Source: Paracoccaceae bacterium | GTDB lineage: Bacteria > Pseudomonadota > Alphaproteobacteria > Rhodobacterales > Rhodobacteraceae | Direction of reading: 5' to 3' | Assembly (NCBI GenBank): GCA_902554705.1 | Contig: CACDPP010000006.1 | Location: forward strand, 1-64,000 | Length of the DNA: 64,000 nt | In this document: in pieces, positions 45,663 to 57,930 of the stretch | Layout of the letters: every line of letters starts with the position of its first letter | Position numbering within the stretch: position 1 is the stretch's first letter | The notes under the pieces: model-generated | The model's database searches: none | What the model was told of the DNA's origin: nothing | What the model saw: only the letters and a program-made list of their open reading frames with translations | Program-made: the position numbers and the translations under genes

Positions 45663-46025
45663 TTAATCGATCGGAGCCATTATTTCTAATTCAAATCCAT
45701 CAACAACACTTGTGAAAAAACAGCTTTTTCTTAATGTGTGGCATGCAGCTCCCTTTTGCTTAACGATTACAAGCAATGCATCTCGGTCACAATCAAATCT
45801 CAACTCAACTAAATCTTGCGTATTTCCAGAAGTTTCCCCTTTTACCCAAAATTCATTGCGAGAACGTGACCAATATGTAACTTTACCTGTTTCAAGTGTC
45901 CTCTCAATTGCCTCTTTATTCATCCAAGCAAGCATTAATACTTCTAGAGTGCTTTCATCTTGCGCAATTACAGGTAAAAGGCCTGCTTCATTGTATCTGA
46001 GTGTACTCGACTCAAAGTCATTCAT
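45663..46025 (-). CDS. hisI: Phosphoribosyl-AMP cyclohydrolase
   Basis: A 120-residue metal-dependent enzyme for the third step of histidine synthesis. Motifs are [38 protein letters not shown] and [20 protein letters not shown] with the zinc cysteines. It is monofunctional (no hisE fusion), as usual in alphaproteobacteria. No other his gene adjoins. It is divergent from the iron-sulfur scaffold gene. Confidence 0.95.
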   Translation of the reverse strand: MNDFESSTLRYNEAGLLPVIAQDESTLEVLMLAWMNKEAIERTLETGKVTYWSRSRNEFWVKGETSGNTQDLVELRFDCDRDALLVIVKQKGAACHTLRKSCFFTSVVDGFELEIMAPID

Positions 46026-46093
46026 TTTAATAATCCATTTGCAACTGGTGCTAGTTAACCTATTTATTGATTATAAACAAAAAGGAAAAGAGT

Positions 46094-46540
46094 ATGCCGT
46101 CTGAAACTGACCTAATAAAATTGTATTCAGGCAAAATTCTTCAAATGGCATCTGAACCTATCTACCGAGAACGCTTATCCGAACCCGATGCATCTGTAAC
46201 AAAAAGGTCTCCACTGTGCGGATCTGCAGTTACAGTCGATATTAATGTTGAAAGTGGATTTATCACACATTACGGGCAAGACGTTAGAGCCTGTGCACTC
46301 GGACAAGCCTCTTCAACTATAGTAGGAAAGTCTATTGTTGGTCGCTCAATCACAGAAGTAAGGAAGGCATATGAAGAGTTAAGCGAAATGCTAAAAAATA
46401 ATGGCCCTACTCCCAGCGAGCCCTTCGATGATTTGTATATGCTACAACCTGCATCAGAATATAAAAACAGACATGCTTCTATACTTCTACCAATTGAAGC
46501 TACTTTAGCTGCGTTCCAGAAAATTGAAGAGAAAAAATAG
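46094..46540 (+). CDS. Iron-sulfur cluster assembly scaffold protein (IscU/NifU-like)
   Basis: A 148-residue protein. The three conserved cysteines of IscU/SufU-type scaffolds can be matched to RSPLCGSAVTVD, DVRACALGQASS and possibly a non-cysteine third site, since no third cysteine follows. This reduced set is common in alphaproteobacterial short NifU-like proteins. The ATG at 46094 follows AAGGAAAAG and is preferred over a TTG nine codons upstream. It may assist Fe-S assembly; lipA and other Fe-S enzymes lie in the window but are not adjacent. Confidence 0.8.
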   Translation: MPSETDLIKLYSGKILQMASEPIYRERLSEPDASVTKRSPLCGSAVTVDINVESGFITHYGQDVRACALGQASSTIVGKSIVGRSITEVRKAYEELSEMLKNNGPTPSEPFDDLYMLQPASEYKNRHASILLPIEATLAAFQKIEEKK

Positions 46541-46570
46541 TTAATTTAAAACAACACTCACTTTTATTTT

Positions 46571-46720
46571 TTATATCAGTATTGGGATATGTAGAGCAGT
46601 TGCAAAAATTATAAATAAAGAGACACAGCCGATCATATCAAGCAAAATAGCTTCTTTTTGTTTTGAAAATACAGTCTTAATCTGAGCTAACATTAAACCA
46701 ACCTCGTTTGTTAATTCCAT
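46571..46720 (-). CDS. Small membrane protein (49 residues), unannotated
   Basis: A short open frame downstream of recG on the same strand. It starts ATG at 46718-46720 and stops TAA at 46571-46573. The protein begins MELTNEVGLMLAQIKTVFSK, then has one hydrophobic helix (about residues 29-49: DMIGCVSLFIIFATALHIPI) that ends the chain. The amphipathic N-terminus plus single C-terminal helix is a sensible small tail-anchored protein. No strong ribosome site precedes it. I recall similar mini-proteins in Rhodobacteraceae but cannot verify this. Function unknown. Confidence 0.5.
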   Translation of the reverse strand: MELTNEVGLMLAQIKTVFSKQKEAILLDMIGCVSLFIIFATALHIPILI

Positions 46721-46750
46721 TTTGTTTCTATTTTGTTCTCATTTATTTCT

Positions 46751-46781
46751 TGTTTTGTCAATATAAAATGTAAACAAAACA
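46751..46781. repeat. Inverted repeat TGTTTTGT-N15-ACAAAACA
   Basis: Two perfect 8-base arms (46751-46758 and 46774-46781) separated by 15 bases lie just after the recG stop and ahead of the 49-codon frame. It could be a weak recG terminator hairpin or an operator for the small gene. On the leftward strand no U-tract follows. TTGACA, a perfect -35 hexamer, overlaps one arm on that strand, but no matching -10 is clear. Confidence 0.4.
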
Positions 46782-46794
46782 GGAATAAATTTAA

Positions 46795-48884
46795 TTAACC
46801 GACAGTAATTAGTTGGATTGACTTATCTTGATCCATTAACCAAAGGAGATTTCTAACAGCCTTTCCTTGAGGAGTTTCAAGGTTTGGATCTTTAGCAAGT
46901 AAATATCTCGCTTGTTGATGCGCCGTTTCCATTAGCATTTCAATCATGTCAATATTAGCAATTCTAAACCTAGGTAAACCAGATTGAGCTGTTCCAATAG
47001 CATCACCGGAGCCTCTCAAATTTAAATCGACTTCTGAGATCTTAAAGCCGTCTTCGGTCTCTCTCAAAATAGACAATCGCTTTTTACTAAAGATAGTTAG
47101 TGGCTCTTTATATAACAGTAAACAAGTTGATTGATTGCTTCCTCGCCCAACCCGGCCGCGCAATTGATGCAACTGCGCCAAACCAAATTTTTCAGCATTT
47201 TCGACTACCATAATATTTGCCGAAGGCACATTTACCCCAACTTCTATAACAGTTGTTGCAACTAGAAGCTTAGTATTTCCAGAAACAAATCGATCCATAA
47301 TTTTATCTTTGGTCTCTGAAGACATTTTTCCGTGAACTAACTCCACTACTCCCTCACCCAATTTGGCTCGAAGCTGCTCAAATCTACGCTCAGCAGCAGT
47401 ATAGTGTAAAACCTCACTTTCTTCGATAAGTGGACAAACCCAATAGGCCTGGGCTCCTTTAGCAATTGATTGTTTTAATTTATCTACAACCTCATCTATG
47501 CGCTTATCTGAGATTAGTGCAGTGTTAATTGGCTTTCTGCCGGGAGGTTTCTGCTTAATTATACTTATGTCCATATCGCCATACTGGGCTAATGCTAAAG
47601 ATCTAGGGATTGGAGTCGCAGTCATGATCAGAAGATCAACAACACTACCCTTTTTCCCTAATTCAAGTCTTTGATTTACACCAAACCTATGCTGCTCATC
47701 CACAACCGCAAATCGTAGATCCTTAAAAACAACATCCGCTTGGAAGAGCGCATGGGTCCCTATGATAACATTGACCCTACCTTCTTTTATATCGGCGAGT
47801 TTATTACTTCTTAAATTGCCTCTATCTCTACCTGTTAATAGACTTAAACTTACACCAGGTTTCTCGGCCAAAGGTAACAATGTTTCAAAGTGCTGCCTTG
47901 CCAATATTTCAGTAGGCGCCATTATTACGCCTTGACCTCCCGCCTCAACTGCAGCAACTAAACCTATAAATGCAACTATAGTTTTGCCAGATCCAACATC
48001 GCCTTGAAGAAGACGGTTCATCCTTTCAGGCTTTTTTAAGTCATCCAGTATATCGCGAATAGAAACTTTCTGATCTTCGGTCAATTTGAATGGAAGATTA
48101 TTTAATACTTTAGTTTGAAAAATACCTGTAGAAATATTCGCTCTTCCCTTTGAGCGCTTGATTTTATTTCTAGCAATTGAAAGGGATAACTGGTGTGAAA
48201 ATAATTCGTCAAAAGCTAGTCGCAGCCGTGCCGGATCAGTATTTGAAGCACCATCAGCAGATACGGGAAAATGAGCGCTCTTCAACGCATCCTGCCAAGA
48301 CGGCCAACCTTTTATTTTTAATACTTCTTTATCAATCCACTCACCGAGTTTAGGCAATTTTTTTAATAAACCATCAATCGTACTAAACATCAGCTTTTGA
48401 CTAATGCCAGAAGTAAGAGGGTAAACGGGTTCAAATCGAACAATAGCCTTTTCGTCGTTAATTTTTTTAACATGATGAGGGTGCACAATTTGTGGAATGT
48501 TGTCGTAAAATTCGAGTTTTCCGGAAATGATTCTACGTTCCCCGACAGGCAAAAGACTTTCAAGATATTCTTTTCTCGCATTAAAAAAAACAAGTTGAAA
48601 ACTAACCTCAGTGTCTTGAACATTAACCCTATATGCCGAAGCGCGCGATCGACCAATTTTATGAGCTTTGACCAATACTTCGACAGTAACTATCTGTGAT
48701 GCCGCAACTCCACGAATACTGCTCACAGGTAGACGATCTAAAACTGAAACCGGTAAATTAAAAAGAAAATCGCGCGGTTTTTCTATCGAAAGATTTTTTA
48801 AATTAATGATAGTCTTAGGCCCTATGCCAGATAAGTTGTTCAGATCACCAAAGAGATGAAATAATTCGCTAGGACGCGTTCCCA

Positions 48885-48885
<1 letters not shown>
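46795..48885 (-). CDS. recG: ATP-dependent DNA helicase RecG
   Basis: A 696-residue fork-reversal helicase. The N-terminal wedge/OB domain (about 1-200) precedes the helicase core with GDVGSGKT (Walker A), VVDEQHRFGV (DEXH-type box), TATPIPRSLAL (motif III) and HQLRGRVGRG (motif VI). It acts in DNA repair and restart of stalled forks. Its ATG overlaps the ligA stop by one base (TAATG), so ligA-recG is an operon of DNA maintenance genes. Confidence 0.96.
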
Positions 48886-51047
<2,162 letters not shown>

Positions 51048-51206
51048 TTAAAAGTTCAGTCCAGTAACACCAGGTTAATTTTTTTTTCAGAAAAATTGAT
51101 TTCTATTTATAATTATTTTAATAGGCAGTCATATTCTCTAAACCATTTCTGAATAGAGCTAATTTTTCTATCCAGGCTAGTACTTAAACATTTAAAAGTT
51201 ATTATT

Positions 51207-52349
51207 TTGGAATCAAATATAAAAAAATTGAATTCACTCGGATTTGAAAAAAAACCTAACGATACAAGGGTCGTTGTTGCCATGTCTGGAGGTGTTGATA
51301 GCTCTGTAGTCGCAGCCAAACTGGTAAATGAAGGTTATGATGTTATCGGGGTCACGCTACAACTTTACGATCATGGAACCGCCCTTGCCAAAAAAGGAGC
51401 ATGTTGCGCAGGCACAGACATTCATGATGCAAGAAGAGTTGCGGAAAGTATGAACTTTCCACATTATGTTCTCGATTACGAGAATATTTTTAAAGAAACA
51501 GTTATCGATGAATTTGCTGATAGTTATCTAGGCGGAGCTACGCCTGTTCCATGTATTCGATGCAATGAGAGAGTAAAATTTAAGGATCTATTGGAGACTG
51601 CTAGAGATTTAGAGGCAGATTGTATGGCGACTGGGCACTATATACAAAGAAAAAATGGAAAAAAAGGACCAGAGCTTCATTGTGCAGCTGATCCAAAACG
51701 TGACCAAAGCTATTTTTTATTTCCAACTACTCGGGAACAACTAAATTTTTTAAGGTTTCCTATTGGTCATCTTAAATCAAAGGATGAAACAAGAGCTCTG
51801 GCAAAAAAATTTGATCTCAGCATATCGGATAAACCCGATAGTCAAGATATCTGTTTTGTACCAAACGGTGATTATGCTGCCGTGATTGAAAAACTAAGGC
51901 CGGGAGCAGCGGAGCCGGGAGAAATTGTACATGCCGATGGTCGTGTTCTGGGGGAACATGCGGGAATAATTAATTTCACAGTTGGTCAAAGAAGAGGTTT
52001 AGGTTTTGGTGGGTTAAGTGATCCTTTGTATGTAATTTCTTTGGATGTTGAAAAACGAAGGGTTATTGTTGGACCAAAAGAACTTTTAAAAACTCACATG
52101 ATAAAAGTTAATGAAATCAACTGGTTAGGTGATGAAACTTTCTTTTCAAAAAAACAATGGAAAATGAAAGTTAAAGTTCGTTCAACGCGTCCTCCCCAAG
52201 ATGCATTAGTAAGGCCAAACTCTCAAAATACTGCTGAAGTTGAGCTTTATGAGCCAGAGCAAGGCGTAGCACCCGGCCAGGCTTGCGTTTTTTATGACAA
52301 AAATTGCTCAAGAGTATTGGGCGGAGGTTGGATTAAAACCGCTGATTAG
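51207..52349 (+). CDS. mnmA: tRNA-specific 2-thiouridylase MnmA
   Basis: A 380-residue enzyme that thiolates U34 of Lys, Glu and Gln tRNAs. The PP-loop is [17 protein letters not shown]; catalytic cysteines lie in [13 protein letters not shown] and [10 protein letters not shown]. The start is most likely TTG at 51207, because the conserved SLGF block begins 11 codons later and no ATG lies between. The ribosome site is weak. The TPR gene begins 70 bases after its stop. Confidence 0.93.
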   Translation: MESNIKKLNSLGFEKKPNDTRVVVAMSGGVDSSVVAAKLVNEGYDVIGVTLQLYDHGTALAKKGACCAGTDIHDARRVAESMNFPHYVLDYENIFKETVIDEFADSYLGGATPVPCIRCNERVKFKDLLETARDLEADCMATGHYIQRKNGKKGPELHCAADPKRDQSYFLFPTTREQLNFLRFPIGHLKSKDETRALAKKFDLSISDKPDSQDICFVPNGDYAAVIEKLRPGAAEPGEIVHADGRVLGEHAGIINFTVGQRRGLGFGGLSDPLYVISLDVEKRRVIVGPKELLKTHMIKVNEINWLGDETFFSKKQWKMKVKVRSTRPPQDALVRPNSQNTAEVELYEPEQGVAPGQACVFYDKNCSRVLGGGWIKTAD

Positions 52350-52419
52350 ATTACCAATCCTTGACCAAAAGGATACCCAAACTAATTTTTTGGTAGGCTG
52401 TAAAAGAAGGGGTCAGGGT

Positions 52420-52959
52420 TTGAAACTAATCTCAAAAGTATTTTTCGTTTTTTTATTCAGTTTGACTGCAGTAAAAGCTTCTTCAACACAAGATTTGCTG
52501 GATAAACTGGCATCAGCACCATCCGCGGCCGCAGCAAAAACAATCACAATGGATATTCAAGAGGCTTGGATTAATTCGCATAAAGATCCGGCTGAAAAAA
52601 AAATGATGTCACAAGCTTTGTCAGCGATGGATAGTGGTAACCTGGTCAAAGCGGAAAAAGAGTTAACTAAACTTATCAAAAAGAACCCCGATTTCGTTGA
52701 GGCGTGGAATAAGCGGGCCACTGTTAGGTTCTTCAATGGCAACTTAGTTGGATCAGAGACCGATGTATTTGAAGTTTTATCTCGCGAGCCCCGACACTTT
52801 GGAGCGATTTCGGGTTTGGCTATGATAAACGTTCACCTCGGAGCTCTAAAAGAAGCCGTCAAAGCCTATGAGATGCTCTTAAACATCCATCCACACTCTA
52901 AAGATGCAAAGAGGTACCTGCCACATCTCAAAAAGAAAATAGGCCAACACGAGCTTTAG
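52420..52959 (+). CDS. Secreted tetratricopeptide-repeat protein
   Basis: A protein of 179 residues when started at TTG 52420. That start has AAGGGG seven bases upstream and is followed at once by a signal peptide (KLISKVFFVFLFSLTAVKA, likely cut before SSTQD). TPR-like helices occupy about 70-175 (AEKELTKLIKKNPDFVEAWN and VKAYEMLLNIHPHSKDAKR). A longer frame from 52294 would overlap mnmA and bury the signal peptide, so it is rejected. It is probably a periplasmic scaffold; its partner is unknown. Confidence 0.78.
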   Translation: MKLISKVFFVFLFSLTAVKASSTQDLLDKLASAPSAAAAKTITMDIQEAWINSHKDPAEKKMMSQALSAMDSGNLVKAEKELTKLIKKNPDFVEAWNKRATVRFFNGNLVGSETDVFEVLSREPRHFGAISGLAMINVHLGALKEAVKAYEMLLNIHPHSKDAKRYLPHLKKKIGQHEL

Positions 52960-52960
52960 A

Positions 52961-52985
52961 AAGAGAATTGAGCTGTTCTTTTTTG
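52961..52985 (+). terminator. Weak intrinsic terminator after the TPR gene
   Basis: AAGAGAA (52961-52967) can pair with TTCTTTT (52976-52982), including one G-U pair, around an eight-base loop. A run of T follows to 52984. It lies in the 28-base gap between the convergent TPR and lipA genes. The stem is AT-rich and therefore not strong. Confidence 0.4.
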
Positions 52986-52987
52986 CT

Positions 52988-53944
52988 TTAATTTTGAGTA
53001 TGGAATAGCTTTTGGTTTCGCGCTTCACGCATCTTTTTAAAATCATCTCCCGCGTGATACGAAGATCGTGTAAGCGGCGTGGCTGAAACCATCAAAAAAC
53101 CTTTTCCATAAGCTGCCTGTTCATATGAGCTAAATTCATCAGGGTGAACAAATCGATCCACGGCATGGTGCTTAGATGTTGGCTGAAGATATTGCCCAAT
53201 AGTTAAAAAATCTACATCTGCAGAACGCAAATCATCCATAACCTGCGTTACTGCTTGTCTATCCTCACCAAGACCCACCATTATGCCTGATTTGGTAAAC
53301 ATCAAACTATCCAGTTCCTTGACCCGCTGTAATAGACGTAAGGAATGGAAATAACGAGCTCCTGGTCTAACTTCAGGGTAAAGCCCTGGAACTGTTTCTA
53401 GATTATGATTAAAAACATCAGGCTTGGCATTAACAACAATTTCTAAGGCACTTTCCTCGCACTTTAGAAAATCTGGTGTTAAAATCTCAATTGTAGTTTC
53501 TGGACTTTTTTTTCGAATTGCCCTGATAGTTTGAGCAAAGTGATCAGCTCCACCATCTTTCAAATCATCTCTATCAACAGAAGTAATAACAACATGCTTA
53601 AGATCAAGTTTTTTGACTGCAACCGCTACCCTACCAGGTTCAAACAAATCTAAGTTTTTTGGTTTACCAGTGGCTATGTTGCAAAACGAACATCCACGAG
53701 TGCAGATATCACCCATAATCATCATAGTTGCATGACCTTGGCTCCAGCACTCACCTACATTTGGACAACCAGCCTCTTCACATACCGTAACCAGATTATT
53801 ATCACGCATTATATTGCGAGTTATTTTGTATCCCTCACTAACTGGTGCTTTAACCCTTATCCAATCTGGCTTTTTAGGCTGAGGATTATCAACTTTATGA
53901 GCCTTTTCTGGATGCCTTTGGCTAGGAACTTTAAGATCTCGCAT
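52988..53944 (-). CDS. lipA: Lipoyl synthase
   Basis: A 318-residue radical SAM enzyme that inserts sulfur into octanoyl groups of 2-oxoacid dehydrogenases and the glycine cleavage H protein. The auxiliary cluster cysteines are in [12 protein letters not shown] and the radical SAM cluster in [13 protein letters not shown]. Length and C-terminal SSYHAGDDF are typical. lipB is not adjacent. The 99 bases upstream hold an AT-rich palindrome at 53977-53994. Confidence 0.96.
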   Translation of the reverse strand: MRDLKVPSQRHPEKAHKVDNPQPKKPDWIRVKAPVSEGYKITRNIMRDNNLVTVCEEAGCPNVGECWSQGHATMMIMGDICTRGCSFCNIATGKPKNLDLFEPGRVAVAVKKLDLKHVVITSVDRDDLKDGGADHFAQTIRAIRKKSPETTIEILTPDFLKCEESALEIVVNAKPDVFNHNLETVPGLYPEVRPGARYFHSLRLLQRVKELDSLMFTKSGIMVGLGEDRQAVTQVMDDLRSADVDFLTIGQYLQPTSKHHAVDRFVHPDEFSSYEQAAYGKGFLMVSATPLTRSSYHAGDDFKKMREARNQKLFHTQN

Positions 53945-54043
53945 ATTAATTCACCCTAATATGCTGTTAACATAACATATTTTTCAAAAAATATAAGGGT
54001 CATCCAATAAATTTACCATGCGTAATAAAAGGTAGTAAATCTT

Positions 54044-55588
54044 TTAAGTGAAGCTATCGGGCATTGAGGCTTTTTTATTATTTACGAAAGCATTTAATGC
54101 TTCTTCGACTTCAACTTCTAAAGAAGGTTTGGCGTAATTATCTAATAGATTTTTAACCCTTTTTGAAGCCAGCGTCATCGTATCCAGCCCTCCTTCTTCT
54201 TGCCAGGTTTCAAAAGGTTTATAATCAAAAAGGTCTGTCCTCCAAAAAGCACTTTGAAAATTAGCCTGTGTATGTTCGCAACCCAAATAGTGCCCACCAG
54301 GGCCCACCTCTCTGATAGCATCTAGAGCCTGAGCATTCTCGTCCATTACAATACCCTTAGCCATCTGATGTAGAACACCCAATTGATCCGCATCCATAAC
54401 AAACTTTTCGAATGAAGATACTAAACCACCCTCTAACCAGCCACAGGCATGTAACATGAAATTGACCCCACCAAGTAAAGCCGCATTTAACGTATTAGCA
54501 GATTCATAGGCAGCTTGAGCGTCAGGCAACTTAGAACCACAAAGTCCTCCTCCAGATCTAAACGGCAACCTAAGACGACGGGCTAACTGACCTGCTCCAT
54601 AAAGAATATGGCTCGCTTCTGGCGTACCAAAAGTAGGAGCTCCTGAATTCATATCAATGGATGATACAAAAGTTCCAAAAATCACTGGCGCACCAGGCCT
54701 AATTAATTGGTTGTATGCAACACCAGCTAATACTTCTGCTAGGACCTGGGTCAAAGTTCCCGCAATTGATACCGGAGCCATTGCACCGCCAACAATGAAA
54801 GGAGATACAATACAAGCCTGATTATTTTTGGCATAAACCTCCATTGCACCCATCATGACATCGTCAAAAGTCATTGGTGAATTAATATTAATCAGCGAAG
54901 TCATTACTGTTTTGTTTTGAACAAAATCAGAGCCAAATAATATTTCACACATATCGACGCTATCTTGTGCCCTAGAAGGTTCTGTGACTGAGCCCATAAA
55001 GGGTTTATCCGAAAGTGTCATATGGGCAAGCAACATATCTAAATGTCGTTTATTTACTGGGACGTCTGTTGGCTCACAAAGCGTCCCACCGGAATGATGC
55101 AGCCACTTTGACATGTAACCAAGTTTTACAAACTTCTGAAAGTCTTCAATAGTTGCATATCGTCGGCCACCGTCTAGATCTCTAATGAATGGAGGACCAT
55201 AGACCGGAGCACAAACTAAAGAATTCCCTCCAATTTCAACAGAACGATTAGGGTTTCTAGCGTGTTGCATAAAACTAGCGGGCGCAGTTTTTATAAGATT
55301 ACGAGCTAATCCCTTAGGTACATGAACTCTCTCACCATCCACATCTGCTCCTGCATTTTTCCATAGTTCAAGTGCCTTTGGATTATTGACGAAAGCTACG
55401 CCAACTTCTTCCAACATGAGCTCAGCGTTGTTTTCTATTATTTGAAGAGCTTCCTCGTTCAAAACTTCAAATAAAGGTATTTTTCTTTCAATAAATTTTG
55501 CTGTTTCATAACTTATTGACGTTCGCGAAGCACGACGTGCGGCTCCACCGCCACCTCTGGTTCTTTTTAAAGTAGCTATTTTAGCCAA
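54044..55588 (-). CDS. MttB-superfamily corrinoid methyltransferase (non-pyrrolysine)
   Basis: A 514-residue TIM-barrel protein of the trimethylamine methyltransferase family. Blocks include FVKLGYMSKWLHHSGGTLCEP, TLSDKPFMGSVTEPSRAQD, VSPFIVGGAMAPVSIAGTLTQ and RSGGGLCGSKLPDAQAAYE. The frame has no internal stop, so no pyrrolysine is encoded; such members demethylate quaternary amines like glycine betaine (MtgB) or carnitine and proline betaine. The N-terminus is Arg/Gly-rich. The start is TTG at 55586-55588 and may be mis-set. It is divergent from guaA. No corrinoid protein gene adjoins. Confidence 0.85.
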   Translation of the reverse strand: MAKIATLKRTRGGGGAARRASRTSISYETAKFIERKIPLFEVLNEEALQIIENNAELMLEEVGVAFVNNPKALELWKNAGADVDGERVHVPKGLARNLIKTAPASFMQHARNPNRSVEIGGNSLVCAPVYGPPFIRDLDGGRRYATIEDFQKFVKLGYMSKWLHHSGGTLCEPTDVPVNKRHLDMLLAHMTLSDKPFMGSVTEPSRAQDSVDMCEILFGSDFVQNKTVMTSLININSPMTFDDVMMGAMEVYAKNNQACIVSPFIVGGAMAPVSIAGTLTQVLAEVLAGVAYNQLIRPGAPVIFGTFVSSIDMNSGAPTFGTPEASHILYGAGQLARRLRLPFRSGGGLCGSKLPDAQAAYESANTLNAALLGGVNFMLHACGWLEGGLVSSFEKFVMDADQLGVLHQMAKGIVMDENAQALDAIREVGPGGHYLGCEHTQANFQSAFWRTDLFDYKPFETWQEEGGLDTMTLASKRVKNLLDNYAKPSLEVEVEEALNAFVNNKKASMPDSFT

Positions 55589-55776
55589 AATAATTGATCC
55601 GTTATCTATAAATTGATGTCTCGTTATCTATCTGTAACCTAACTGAATTGTGCTCTGGATTACGGCTATTGAGGGGAGAAAGCGACATCCCCACAAATAA
55701 GATTTAGTTCATTATTTGCCTATAGTTTTTAGCTAATAAACTTGAATGATGTCGAGATAAATAATAGACGGCCTTT

Positions 55777-57336
55777 ATGAATATTAATTCTTATGATTGC
55801 CTACTCATTGTAGATTTTGGAAGCCAAGTTACGCAACTGATAGCACGCAGACTACGCGAACTTAACGTTTATTGTGAGATACACCCATATCAGAATGTAA
55901 ATGAGTATTTGCTAAGTCAACTTTCACCAAAAGCAATAATTTTATCCGGCGGTCCAGACAGCGTTACAAGAGATGGAAGCCCCAGAGCTCACCCAGTTAT
56001 TTTTGAGATTGGGCTGCCCTTGTTAGGTATTTGCTATGGCCAGCAAGTGATGATGCAGCAGCTTGGTGGTGAAGTAAAATCTGGAGTAGGAACCGCTGAA
56101 TTTGGAAAAGCTTTTGTTGAAAGAAAAAATTCGTCAGATTTACTAAAAGGATGGTTTCTTGATCAAAAAGAACAGGTCTGGATGAGTCACGGGGACCACG
56201 TCAGCAGTATCGCACCCGGCTTTGAAGTGTTTGGTTTTTCTTCAAATGCTCCATATGCAATAATCGGCGATACAAATCGTCATTTTTATGCTGTCCAATT
56301 TCATCCGGAAGTTCATCATACTCCAAATGGTCAAACTTTGTTTGAAAATTTTATCTCAATAGCAGACATTGAGCAAAATTGGACAATGGAAGCATACAGA
56401 GAGGTCGCAATTAAAAAAATTAGAGAAGAAGTTGGCTCTAAAAAAGTTATTTGCGGATTGTCGGGAGGGGTGGACAGCTCAGTTGCTGCTGTTCTAATTC
56501 ATGAAGCTATAGGTGATCAACTGACCTGCGTATTTGTTGATCATGGCTTACTCCGACAGGGAGAGGCCGAAGAAGTCGTAACAATGTTTAAAGAGAATTA
56601 TAACATTCCCTTAATCCACGCAGATGAATCAAAAATATTTTTAAAGGAATTAGAAGGGCAATCTGATCCTGAAACTAAGCGTAAAATAATTGGACGATTA
56701 TTCATTGATGTATTTCAAAAGTACGCAAACAAAATTGAAAATGCTGAATTTTTAGCGCAGGGGACTCTATATCCAGACGTAATAGAGAGTGTATCATTTA
56801 AGGGTGGCCCTTCAGTTACAATAAAATCACATCATAATGTGGGTGGTTTACCAGAGAAAATGGGTTTGAAACTACTTGAACCATTGCGAGAGCTTTTTAA
56901 AGATGAAGTACGTGCACTAGGACGAGAGTTAAAATTACCCGAGAGTTTCATCAGTCGGCATCCTTTTCCCGGGCCAGGTTTAGCAATTAGATGTCCAGGA
57001 AATATAACAATAGACAAGCTTGAAATTTTACGTAAAGCAGATGCAGTTTACATTGATCAAATTCGCAAACACGGCCTCTATAATGAGATATGGCAGGCAT
57101 TTGTAGCAATATTGCCAGTTCGGACTGTTGGCGTGATGGGAGATGGCCGAACTTACGATTACGCTTGCACACTTAGAGCAGTAACTTCAGTAGATGGGAT
57201 GACTGCGGATTATTATCCCTTTAGTCACGAATTTTTAGGGGAAACAGCAACACGACTAATCAATGAAGTTGAAGGTATTAATAGAGTTACATACGATATC
57301 ACTTCTAAACCACCTGGAACTATTGAGTGGGAATAA
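55777..57336 (+). CDS. guaA: GMP synthase (glutamine-hydrolysing)
   Basis: A 519-residue enzyme that converts XMP to GMP. The glutamine amidotransferase domain has the catalytic cysteine in GICYGQQVM and the His-Glu pair in FHPEVHHT. The PP-loop ATPase domain has [14 protein letters not shown], and the C-terminal dimerisation domain ends [18 protein letters not shown]. All parts are complete. A 188-base divergent region separates it from the MttB-family gene; it contains a small GGGGA/TCCCC hairpin at 55673-55692. Confidence 0.96.
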   Translation: MNINSYDCLLIVDFGSQVTQLIARRLRELNVYCEIHPYQNVNEYLLSQLSPKAIILSGGPDSVTRDGSPRAHPVIFEIGLPLLGICYGQQVMMQQLGGEVKSGVGTAEFGKAFVERKNSSDLLKGWFLDQKEQVWMSHGDHVSSIAPGFEVFGFSSNAPYAIIGDTNRHFYAVQFHPEVHHTPNGQTLFENFISIADIEQNWTMEAYREVAIKKIREEVGSKKVICGLSGGVDSSVAAVLIHEAIGDQLTCVFVDHGLLRQGEAEEVVTMFKENYNIPLIHADESKIFLKELEGQSDPETKRKIIGRLFIDVFQKYANKIENAEFLAQGTLYPDVIESVSFKGGPSVTIKSHHNVGGLPEKMGLKLLEPLRELFKDEVRALGRELKLPESFISRHPFPGPGLAIRCPGNITIDKLEILRKADAVYIDQIRKHGLYNEIWQAFVAILPVRTVGVMGDGRTYDYACTLRAVTSVDGMTADYYPFSHEFLGETATRLINEVEGINRVTYDITSKPPGTIEWE

Positions 57337-57383
57337 TTATTTTATATTTAAACAATATGTAATAGAGTTTTTATTTAGTTAAA

Positions 57384-57899
57384 ATGAAAAAAAAAGACGC
57401 TGAAATAGCAAAAACAAACTACACTCTTACTGCGAGAGTATTTCACTGGAGTTTTGTAATTCTTTTTGTCTATGGAATTTTCAAGCAAATTGAGAATATT
57501 AACCAATTAGAAGATTTAGCCCTACTGAAATTTGAGATAACATTTGCAATTTTATTCATTTTATTTTTGGTTGCTCGATTTGTTTATATGACTCGAACAC
57601 AAAAATCGTCCCTACCGCCTGATACGCCCGAAGCACAAAAAGTACTAGCAAAAGCAGTTCACTATGGCATGTATATTGGAATGATATCTATAGCATTTTC
57701 TGGCCTGGTAATTGGAAGTTTATACTGGCTTGGCCTTAAAAGTGGAATTATAATCGAAACAATTATTGGTTGGCATGAAGTCTCAGTATCAATTGTATAT
57801 TGGTTGGTTGGACTACATTTAATTGGGGCTATTTATCATTGGTTCAAAAATGACGGTGTTTGGCAGTCAATGATACCAACATTAAAACGCGGAAAATAA
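57384..57899 (+). CDS. Cytochrome b561-type membrane protein
   Basis: A 171-residue protein with four hydrophobic helices. Candidate haem ligands are His residues in RVFHWSFVILF, AVHYGMYIGM, GWHEVSVSIVYW and LHLIGAIYHW. This matches the cytochrome b561 / b-type domain family that shuttles electrons from quinol or to superoxide. The partner is unknown. It follows guaA by 47 bases on the same strand. Confidence 0.85.
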   Translation: MKKKDAEIAKTNYTLTARVFHWSFVILFVYGIFKQIENINQLEDLALLKFEITFAILFILFLVARFVYMTRTQKSSLPPDTPEAQKVLAKAVHYGMYIGMISIAFSGLVIGSLYWLGLKSGIIIETIIGWHEVSVSIVYWLVGLHLIGAIYHWFKNDGVWQSMIPTLKRGK

Positions 57900-57930
57900 T
57901 TTCAAATTAAAAATAAAATTAAACTAAATT

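Noticed and set aside
53977-53994. ATATTTTT/AAAAAATAT palindrome as a terminator of the MttB-family gene
   Set aside because: The stem is AT-only and weak, and such palindromes arise by chance in DNA this AT-rich.
54044-55588. Pyrrolysine codon in the MttB-family gene
   Set aside because: The reading frame is continuous with no in-frame amber codon, so no pyrrolysine is encoded.
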